Assembly (NCBI GenBank): GCA_947447835.1
Contig: CANFLP010000020.1
Coordinates: 1-21,396, forward strand
Direction: 5' to 3'
Origin: Bacteroidota bacterium
GTDB lineage: Bacteria; Bacteroidota; Bacteroidia; Chitinophagales; Chitinophagaceae
DNA length: 21,396 bases
This document shows, in pieces, positions 16,236 to 21,396 of the stretch; position 1 is the first letter of the stretch, and each line of letters starts with the position of its first letter. The notes below the pieces were generated by a model. The model ran no database searches. It was not told where the DNA came from and saw only the letters and a program-made list of their open reading frames with translations. The position numbers were made by a program, and so were the translations under genes.

Positions 16236-18665
16236 TTATTGAATTTGTAATTGAATACGAAAAGAATAGTTGACACCCTGGTCCATCAAGAATTTTTGCG
16301 CATATTTATTAGTGCTAAAATGCACATAGTCGAATCGAGTTTGTTCATAAGCGATTACTGGCACAAAACTGTTTAAAATATTTCTGACACTTACACTAGC
16401 GCTCCAACGAAATAATTTACGCGCCATTTTTTGTTGGAAGGACTTAGACAAAAAAGCATTCACAATACATACGTCAGGCAAGAAACTTGGTTGCAATAAT
16501 TTACTCCAACTAAATGCATCAATTTTGTTTTTAACCATGTCGCTTCTCCTAAAATAATCAATGGCAATAGGTCGTTCTTGTGCATATAAAACAGTAGCCC
16601 CTATTCTGACTGAATACAAGGGTTGATATTGAATAGACAATGCATTCACCAAACTTGGGCTATTTGTTGCAGGTAGGGCTTTTAAATTTAAAACCCCAGT
16701 TTCGAGCGGATGTATGTCATTCACATATAACAATTGATATTGCGGATTATTAGTTATGCAGTTTTTTGAAAGCGTAGACACGAAGCTTAATTGCATGTTT
16801 GACAATAAACTTGTTTCAATACTTGTCTCAATACCCGAAGCGGTAGTATTCATTTGTCCTAATAACCCATAAACGAAAGCCGCGTAGGCATCGTGATAAA
16901 ACATTTTTTGAAAACATTGATTCGCTTTACTTTTCCAAAATACACTAGCCGCTATTTTCAATAAAGGTGCCCGATAAAAAATAGAGCAATCCACTCCATT
17001 GCTAACTTCTGTATTTTTATATGGTGATGTTATTGCGTGCAATGCCGGATTGATATAAATCAAGTCGTCTGATGGTGCAGCCCATTCACTAAACAGTATT
17101 GATCTTACATAAAGCCTCCCCGAAATTTTATAAACCAATTGGCCTTTAAAGTCATACGAAGGGGAAAGGATTAAGTCAGATATGCCATTTGAATTACTTG
17201 GAAATAAGCCATTCCTATTATACCCGACTCTTTGGATTCCTTGCAAACCAAAGCCCATTCCAAAAGTTGTTTCTATTACAGCACCTTCTTTATAAAATTG
17301 TACCCAAGGCTTAAATTGGAATGCTCTCATTAAGTAATCCGCACCCCATCTTTCCCCTTGTTTAATTTTTCTGTCAGGATGAACCACGTCATTTTGAAAA
17401 CTAGAGACAGATCCATCATCATTTATCCACCCGTTAAAATTGTAATAATAACTACCACCCAACAAATCTTTAATTGTATTGTAATAATGTATTTCATCAA
17501 ATGCATAATTTGAACCAGCACTCAAATAAAATGTAGGCGTAATTGCATGGCTAAACAATATGGATCCGTGCAATAACAATAAATTGCTATTTTGCTTATT
17601 AACAATGTAAAAAGATTGCTTATCAAAACTGGATTGATTTATTTTTTCCATTTTATCAAATTGCATTTGCAATTGTTCAGGGTGTTGCATATACCAATCT
17701 GTCAATTCTTTTCGCATAAATGTATCCAAGATATAACTTGGCAAATACCTATAATAATCTGGACGAGGATCAGCCGTTTTTGTCCATTCTAAACTAGACT
17801 GTGACTGTGTCCCTATTACTAATGCAGTATTTAACTTCAGATAAGTGCTTTCCCCCCAATTCTTTTGAAAGCGTAAATGCAATACTGGCGCATTCGTTTG
17901 CTTTGTGTTGGGAAAATAGAGTTGCTGATGATACCAGCCCCAGCTAGGTTGATAGGATTTACTGCCGCTTAATGCATAGGTTTCACTCACTGTGGTTGAA
18001 GCTTTAGTTTGACTCGCATTATTCCAAACTATGCTAAATCCAAATTTTCTATTATTGTGGAAGTCTTTGTCCATGCCAAATACGAGTCCGACATTCTCTT
18101 TAAATCCATTCACAACAAAGCCTGGTGGAGATTGTTGCAAAATGACGCCTATGCTTTGACGCCATTTGTAAGCATTCAGCCCATTCACATAATGCACTTT
18201 AAGCATATTAGTATTTGCAGTATTTGAAAAACTTGTATTTATGGAAAGTATTTTTTTTACATCTTGGATCTCAGCACTCTTATAAATAACAGTAGAATGT
18301 GTGGAATAGCTTTGTTCAGAAAAAGCACCATTCACAGAAACGCCTGTAGAATGAAATTCATTTTGTAATCCTGCATATAAATCACCTGGCCTCCAACTTT
18401 GCAAAGGCGACTCCCAGCTAATGCCGTCAATCACCGAAGCTGGATGTCTTTCTCCCCTTAATGTCCAAGCGATATTACTGCCATTATAAATAACAGCATT
18501 GTACAAAGGATTGCTATTCGCATTTAACAAGCTAGGAATCCAATCAAACCTATTGATAGACTGTTCGTTTTGCTCAAGGAGTTTTTCCTCGTTCTGTTCC
18601 TGACCAAACGAAATTTTACATACTAAAATAAGGAGTATGCATAAAAGGAAAGTATGTTTTTTCAT
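16236..18665 (-). CDS. TonB-dependent-receptor-like outer-membrane barrel with reduced plug
   Basis: About 809 residues from the preferred start (MKKHTFLL...; an ATG three codons upstream at 18674 is also possible). A signal peptide (cleavage probably before QEQ near residue 22) precedes a short segment, IAWTLRGERHPASVIDGISW, that resembles the R-x-R-G...V-x-I-D/N-G core of TonB-receptor plug domains. The remainder is a long series of amphipathic, aromatic-rich strands typical of a 22-strand barrel, ending ...NYSFRIQLQIQ. The N-terminal carboxypeptidase-regulatory-like domain and a recognisable TonB box are missing, so coupling to TonB is uncertain. Co-transcribed with the DUF5689 lipoprotein. 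Cargo unknown; the divergent nuclease suggests nucleic-acid breakdown products. Confidence 0.75.
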   Translation of the reverse strand: MKKHTFLLCILLILVCKISFGQEQNEEKLLEQNEQSINRFDWIPSLLNANSNPLYNAVIYNGSNIAWTLRGERHPASVIDGISWESPLQSWRPGDLYAGLQNEFHSTGVSVNGAFSEQSYSTHSTVIYKSAEIQDVKKILSINTSFSNTANTNMLKVHYVNGLNAYKWRQSIGVILQQSPPGFVVNGFKENVGLVFGMDKDFHNNRKFGFSIVWNNASQTKASTTVSETYALSGSKSYQPSWGWYHQQLYFPNTKQTNAPVLHLRFQKNWGESTYLKLNTALVIGTQSQSSLEWTKTADPRPDYYRYLPSYILDTFMRKELTDWYMQHPEQLQMQFDKMEKINQSSFDKQSFYIVNKQNSNLLLLHGSILFSHAITPTFYLSAGSNYAFDEIHYYNTIKDLLGGSYYYNFNGWINDDGSVSSFQNDVVHPDRKIKQGERWGADYLMRAFQFKPWVQFYKEGAVIETTFGMGFGLQGIQRVGYNRNGLFPSNSNGISDLILSPSYDFKGQLVYKISGRLYVRSILFSEWAAPSDDLIYINPALHAITSPYKNTEVSNGVDCSIFYRAPLLKIAASVFWKSKANQCFQKMFYHDAYAAFVYGLLGQMNTTASGIETSIETSLLSNMQLSFVSTLSKNCITNNPQYQLLYVNDIHPLETGVLNLKALPATNSPSLVNALSIQYQPLYSVRIGATVLYAQERPIAIDYFRRSDMVKNKIDAFSWSKLLQPSFLPDVCIVNAFLSKSFQQKMARKLFRWSASVSVRNILNSFVPVIAYEQTRFDYVHFSTNKYAQKFLMDQGVNYSFRIQLQIQ

Positions 18666-18718
18666 CAAGTCCATTTGAATGCTAAAAATGAACTAATAAA
18701 CAATGCATAAAAATTCGG

Positions 18719-18734
18719 CAAATACGCAAATACG
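18719..18734. repeat. perfect 8-bp tandem repeat in the divergent promoter region
   Basis: CAAATACG occurs twice in direct succession in the 90-nt region between the barrel gene and the nuclease gene. On the minus strand it reads CGTATTTG twice. It may be an operator or part of the promoter for one or both genes. Confidence 0.4.
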
Positions 18735-18764
18735 GATCTTAGTAAAATATATTATTGTTAAAAA

Positions 18765-19787
18765 ATGAAGTACTATACTAGTTGTTTCTTAAGCCTGTTT
18801 TTCTTAACAGCACCTGTCCTCCAATCCAATGCGCAAGCTACTATTATAGCATTTTACAATTGCGAAAATTATTATGACACCATCAATCAAGTCAATGTAG
18901 TTGATGAGGATTTCTTGCCGAATAGTGATAAAAAATATAACCAATCCGTTTTTGATATTAAATCACAACATCTTTCTAAAGTGATTTACAAATTAGGAAA
19001 AATTGACAACGCAGATGGAGTTTCCTTAATTGGTTTGGCAGAAATAGAGAATAAGTTGGTTCTAAATAAATTAGTTAATGAGCCATTACTAAAAAAATAC
19101 CATTACAAATTTATTCACTTTGATTCCAAAGATCCTAGAGGAGTAGATGTTGCCTTGGTCTATAATTCAGCTCACTTTATTCCATACCAATATCGAACAT
19201 ACACTTTAACGGATGCAACACACTTTAATAATTATGCTACGAGAGATATTTTGTTTGTAAAAGGAAAGTTAGAAAACGAATGGGTCCATGTATTAGTTAA
19301 TCACTGGCCTAGTAGAAGGGGCGGGGAAAGCGCTTCTGCTGCAAAACGAATATGGGCTAGTACCATTTGCAAAAAAATCATGGATAGCATTAAACTTGAA
19401 AATTCAAATGCGCGATTTATCGTGATGGGTGACTTTAACGACAATCCAGTCAATAAAAGTATCAAAATGCTCAAAATGACCAACCCTTTTACCCAAATGT
19501 TCAAAAATGGCATTGGGAGTATCGCCTACAACGATAGTTGGAATCTCTTTGACCAAATACTATTAAGCTCCAATTGGGAAAATGCCCCTTATTTAGAAGC
19601 ACCTAAATTTAATCTAAACAACTATAAATCAATTATTTACAGCAACAATGAGATGATTGAGCCTAATGGCAGGTACCGAGGTTACCCCAAAAGGACTTTT
19701 AATGGAAATGTATTTAGAAGTGGTTATAGTGATCATTTTCCTGTTGCGCTCATTTTTACCTTAAAAACTGGCGGAAATACACAATAA
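18765..19787 (+). CDS. secreted endonuclease/exonuclease/phosphatase family protein
   Basis: A 340-residue exported protein: signal peptide (1-24, cleavage after SNAQ or nearby) followed by a complete DNase-I-like (EEP) domain. Visible motifs: AFYNCEN (29-35, Asn32), LAEIEN (91-96, metal-binding Glu93), RGVDVALVY (125-133), the catalytic histidine in NHWPSRRGG (179-187, His180), MGDFND (221-226), FDQIL (262-266), and SDHFPV (322-327, Asp323-His324). All catalytic positions of the fold are present, so it should cleave phosphodiesters or phosphate esters; DNA or RNA is likely but phospholipid or sugar phosphate cannot be excluded. It diverges from the barrel/DUF5689 operon. A TATTATTG box lies 7 nt before the ATG. 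Confidence 0.88.
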   Translation: MKYYTSCFLSLFFLTAPVLQSNAQATIIAFYNCENYYDTINQVNVVDEDFLPNSDKKYNQSVFDIKSQHLSKVIYKLGKIDNADGVSLIGLAEIENKLVLNKLVNEPLLKKYHYKFIHFDSKDPRGVDVALVYNSAHFIPYQYRTYTLTDATHFNNYATRDILFVKGKLENEWVHVLVNHWPSRRGGESASAAKRIWASTICKKIMDSIKLENSNARFIVMGDFNDNPVNKSIKMLKMTNPFTQMFKNGIGSIAYNDSWNLFDQILLSSNWENAPYLEAPKFNLNNYKSIIYSNNEMIEPNGRYRGYPKRTFNGNVFRSGYSDHFPVALIFTLKTGGNTQ

Positions 19788-19792
19788 TTAAC

Positions 19793-19800
19793 TACCTTCG
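19793..19800 (+). promoter_or_regulatory. possible -7 promoter box of the rpsF operon
   Basis: TACCTTCG, one mismatch to TAnnTTTG, placed so that transcription would begin just before the two leader hairpins. Confidence 0.4.
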
Positions 19801-19803
19801 CCG

Positions 19804-19855
19804 TCCCAAATCAGTTTTGGCTGATTCGTTCCGCCTAGCGGAATGTCCACTGGGA
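19804..19855 (+). promoter_or_regulatory. structured mRNA leader of rpsF (candidate ribosomal-protein autoregulatory element)
   Basis: Two adjacent perfect hairpins: AATCAG/CTGATT with loop TTTTGG (19809-19826) and TTCCGC/GCGGAA with a 3-nt loop (19829-19843). TCCC (19804-19807) can pair with GGGA (19852-19855) to close both into a three-way junction. S6:S18 complexes are known to bind leaders of rpsF in many bacteria and repress the operon; whether this is that motif has not been tested. The rest of the region up to 19887 is A-rich and unstructured. Confidence 0.5.
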
Positions 19856-19887
19856 AAAACCAATTATTTAACCAATAAATTCAAGTA

Positions 19888-20241
19888 ATGAACAATTACG
19901 AATTAATGGTGATTTTTACACCGGTATTATCTGAAGAAGATTTTAAAACTGCTCAGAAAAAATACCAAGACATCATCAAAGAAAACGGTGGTGACATTGT
20001 AGCCTCAAATCCTTGGGGTTTAAAATCACTTGCTTATCCTATCGATAAGAAAACTACTGGTATCTACTGGATACTAGAATTCACAGGTCCTTCTGACCTA
20101 AATGAAAAATTGAAAATTCAATTTTTACGTGACGAGCAAATTATGCGTCACATGTTTACAAGACTTGACAAATACGCAGTTGAGTACAACCACATTAAGA
20201 GAAACGGCGGTTTCCCTGTTCACAAAGCACAAGAGGCTTAA
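19888..20241 (+). CDS. rpsF: 30S ribosomal protein S6
   Basis: Primary-assembly partner of S18 in the platform of the small ribosomal subunit. The 117-residue protein starts MNNYELMVIFTPVLSEED, the usual S6 opening, and continues with NPWGLKSLAYPIDKKTTGIYW (41-61) and the RDEQIMRHMF segment (81-90), both standard for the family. It leads the classical rpsF-rpsR-rplI operon, with 16 nt to rpsR. The leader upstream is structured and may mediate feedback. Firm. Confidence 0.97.
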   Translation: MNNYELMVIFTPVLSEEDFKTAQKKYQDIIKENGGDIVASNPWGLKSLAYPIDKKTTGIYWILEFTGPSDLNEKLKIQFLRDEQIMRHMFTRLDKYAVEYNHIKRNGGFPVHKAQEA

Positions 20242-20257
20242 TTAAATTTTTACCATC

Positions 20258-20521
20258 ATGGCAAAGAATGAAATCAAATACCTTACAGCGATCAAACAGG
20301 AAAAACCAAAGAAGAAATTCTGTCGTTTTAAGAAGTATGGTATCAAGTATGTAGATTACAAAGACATTGAGTTTTTAAAGAAATTCTTAAACGAACAAGG
20401 TAAAATGTTACCACGTCGCTTAAGCGGAAACTCTTTAAAGTACCAACGTAAAGTATCTGACGCAATCAAGAAAGCGCGTCAAATGGCGTTGTTACCTTAT
20501 GTAACAGATTTATTGAAATAG
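20258..20521 (+). CDS. rpsR: 30S ribosomal protein S18
   Basis: Small-subunit protein that pairs with S6 and contacts 16S rRNA. The 87-residue protein has the family core KKFCRFKKYGIKYVDYKD (18-36) and LPRRLSGNSLKYQRKVSDAIKKAR (about 51-74). Only one Cys is present in the N-terminal CRF segment, so the zinc-binding form of S18 is not expected. Second gene of the operon. Firm. Confidence 0.97.
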   Translation: MAKNEIKYLTAIKQEKPKKKFCRFKKYGIKYVDYKDIEFLKKFLNEQGKMLPRRLSGNSLKYQRKVSDAIKKARQMALLPYVTDLLK

Positions 20522-20526
20522 AAAAA

Positions 20527-20594
20527 GATTAGTCAACCATCCCTAATCTCGCGGCAATAATTTTGCCAAGGCGAGTGACAGCAGTGAAATGCTG
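20527..20594 (+). promoter_or_regulatory. structured RNA in the rpsR-rplI spacer
   Basis: Three hairpins follow each other in the 99-nt spacer: GATTAG/CTAATC (20527-20532 with 20543-20548); a longer one with outer CTCGC/GCGAG (20548-20552 with 20571-20575) and inner GGCAA/TTGCC (20553-20557 with 20563-20567), leaving a 3-nt AAG bulge; and CAGCA/TGCTG (20579-20583 with 20590-20594) with loop GTGAAA. No T-run follows, so this is not a terminator. It may control rplI translation or process the operon mRNA. Confidence 0.5.
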
Positions 20595-20620
20595 GGCTCT
20601 TGGGAACTAAAACAAACACA

Positions 20621-21070
20621 ATGCAAGTAATATTAATTAAAGAAGTAGACAATTTAGGTGGTAAGGATGAGTTAGTAACAGTTAAGAACGGTTACGCGCG
20701 TAATTTCTTATTCCCAACTAAGCATGCGGTAGAAGCAAATTCATCTAACTTAAAGCAACTAGAAGAGCGTTTGAAAGCAAAGGCTAAGAAAGAAGCTGTG
20801 ATGTTAGCGGAGATTACAAAAGTAATTGCTACTTTAACTGCAAGCCCTGTTAAATTGACTGCTAAAGTTGGTGCTAACAATAAAATTTTCGGATCAATCA
20901 CATCTTTACAAGTTACGAAAGCAATTCGTGAGCAAAAAGGATATGAAATTGATAGAAGAAGAATTTCTGTTGCAGACGATATCAAAGAATTAGGTGCTTA
21001 CAAAGCAACTATCGATTTTGGTAACGGACAAATAACTGAATTAGATATTGAAATCGCAGCTGAAGCTTAG
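20621..21070 (+). CDS. rplI: 50S ribosomal protein L9
   Basis: Large-subunit protein at the base of the L1 stalk that helps keep the reading frame. Starting at MQVILIKEVDNLGGKDE gives 149 residues, the same as E. coli L9; an earlier TTG at 20600 would add seven unlikely residues and is rejected. The N-terminal RNA-binding domain shows VKNGYARNFLFPTKHA (27-42), then a long Ala/Lys-rich helix (about 48-75), then the C-terminal domain with GSITSLQV. Third gene of the operon; ends before a strong terminator. Firm. Confidence 0.97.
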   Translation: MQVILIKEVDNLGGKDELVTVKNGYARNFLFPTKHAVEANSSNLKQLEERLKAKAKKEAVMLAEITKVIATLTASPVKLTAKVGANNKIFGSITSLQVTKAIREQKGYEIDRRRISVADDIKELGAYKATIDFGNGQITELDIEIAAEA

Positions 21071-21095
21071 TCTAAGGCAAGATTTTCATATTAGC

Positions 21096-21111
21096 GGTTA
21101 GGAAACTAACC
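21096..21111 (+). other. GAAA-tetraloop hairpin after rplI
   Basis: GGTTAG/CTAACC with a GAAA loop, a stable GNRA tetraloop hairpin, located between the rplI stop and the terminator. It could protect the 3' end of the operon mRNA or simply be part of the terminator region. Confidence 0.45.
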
Positions 21112-21118
21112 CCTCCTT

Positions 21119-21152
21119 AAACCCTTTCTAGTACCCCTAGAAAGGGTTTTTT
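21119..21152 (+). terminator. rho-independent terminator of the rpsF-rpsR-rplI operon
   Basis: A perfect 13-bp stem (21119-21131 with 21137-21149), 5-nt loop TACCC, and a run of six T (21147-21152). It ends the ribosomal operon and isolates the RRM gene. Confidence 0.92.
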
Positions 21153-21318
21153 GTTAGTTTTACAAGCTAATTTGGTCATTTAAGCTAAAAATGGACGCCA
21201 GTAGGGCTAAATATATAAGAAATATGTTGTTGGTGATATATTAATGACTATCTTCGGTAACGCTAATGGAAAGCAATGTCGCCTACATTAGTTTTTAGAT
21301 CACTTAATTTTAAAGAAC
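21153..21318 (+). promoter_or_regulatory. long leader region of the RRM gene
   Basis: No known gene. It contains a possible AT-rich stem (AATATAT 21210-21216 with ATATATT 21236-21242) and two competing helices: CTAATG (21263-21268) with CATTAG (21286-21291), or AATGT (21275-21279) with ACATT (21285-21289). A T5 run follows at 21292-21296. Two tiny reading frames overlap at TAATG: a 6-codon frame at 21224-21244 and a 15-codon frame at 21244-21291 (MTIFGNANGKQCRLH). Leaders of RNA-binding genes are often regulatory, but none of this is proven. Confidence 0.35.
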
Positions 21319-21396
21319 ATGAACATTTATGTTGGAAATCTTAGCTGGAACATGACTAGCGAAGATCTTGAAGCACTTTTTACTCCATTCGGAGCA
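21319..21396 (+). CDS. RRM-domain RNA-binding protein, N-terminal fragment
   Basis: The first 26 codons are in the window; the gene continues past the right edge. The protein opens MNIYVGNLSWNMTSEDLEAL, in which IYVGNL is the RNP-2 motif at the start of an RRM domain, followed by its first helix and the FTPFGA turn. Small single-RRM proteins of this kind are common in Bacteroidota and cyanobacteria and are thought to act as general RNA chaperones or post-transcriptional regulators, sometimes cold-induced. The family is clear despite truncation; targets are unknown. Confidence 0.9.
   Translation, partial: MNIYVGNLSWNMTSEDLEALFTPFGA

Noticed and set aside
20692..20985. Open frame on the minus strand, 97 codons
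   Set aside because: Antisense to rplI, a certain ribosomal gene.

Overview
The window is low in G+C (roughly 37 %, estimated by eye), tightly packed, and looks like chromosomal core DNA of a Bacteroidota bacterium, most likely near the Chitinophagaceae/Sphingobacteriia. The reasons are: TAnnTTTG-type -7 promoter boxes, no Shine-Dalgarno sequences at the starts, a DUF5689 lipoprotein beside a TonB-receptor-type barrel, the HGVHSPFVF methyltransferase family, a rhodanese-thioredoxin lipoprotein, and an rpsF-rpsR-rplI operon followed by a small RRM protein. No tRNA, rRNA, CRISPR array, insertion sequence, phage gene or sign of recent transfer was seen. No stretch longer than 300 bases lacks a gene; the longest gap is 21071-21318.

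Layout. 1-1068: the start of an FKBP/SlyD-like isomerase (cut by the window edge) diverges from fmt. 1101-2510 (minus): a secreted basic protein with an RlpA-like C-terminus, then a rhodanese-thioredoxin lipoprotein. 2586-6057 (minus): a tight four-gene operon, thyA - folA - SAM-methyltransferase - NOL1/NOP2/Sun RNA m5C methyltransferase. 6142-7329 (minus): proline dehydrogenase, divergent from a dipeptide epimerase (7424-8521) and an acyl-CoA thioesterase (8554-9069). 9099-9869 (minus): a PlsC-type acyltransferase with an altered catalytic motif. 9924-13270 (plus): HAD hexitol-phosphatase-like gene, long-chain polyprenyl diphosphate synthase, recJ. 13418-15301 (minus): htpG, separated from recJ by a shared terminator hairpin. 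15369-19787: outer-membrane barrel plus DUF5689 lipoprotein (minus), divergent from a secreted endonuclease/exonuclease/phosphatase. 19793-21152 (plus): rpsF-rpsR-rplI with a structured leader, a structured rpsR-rplI spacer and a strong terminator. 21319-end: start of an RRM RNA-binding protein with a roughly 165-nt leader.

How it works together. thyA and folA form the dTMP/tetrahydrofolate cycle; fmt also draws on the folate pool. The polyprenyl synthase probably makes the quinone side chain. The barrel, DUF5689 lipoprotein and secreted nuclease look like a cell-surface nucleic-acid or phosphodiester processing and uptake module; this is the best candidate for an undescribed system here. The ribosomal operon contains two RNA segments with clear hairpins that could be autoregulatory. 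Three genes have a -7 box ending exactly 4 nt before the start codon, which suggests leaderless or nearly leaderless mRNAs.
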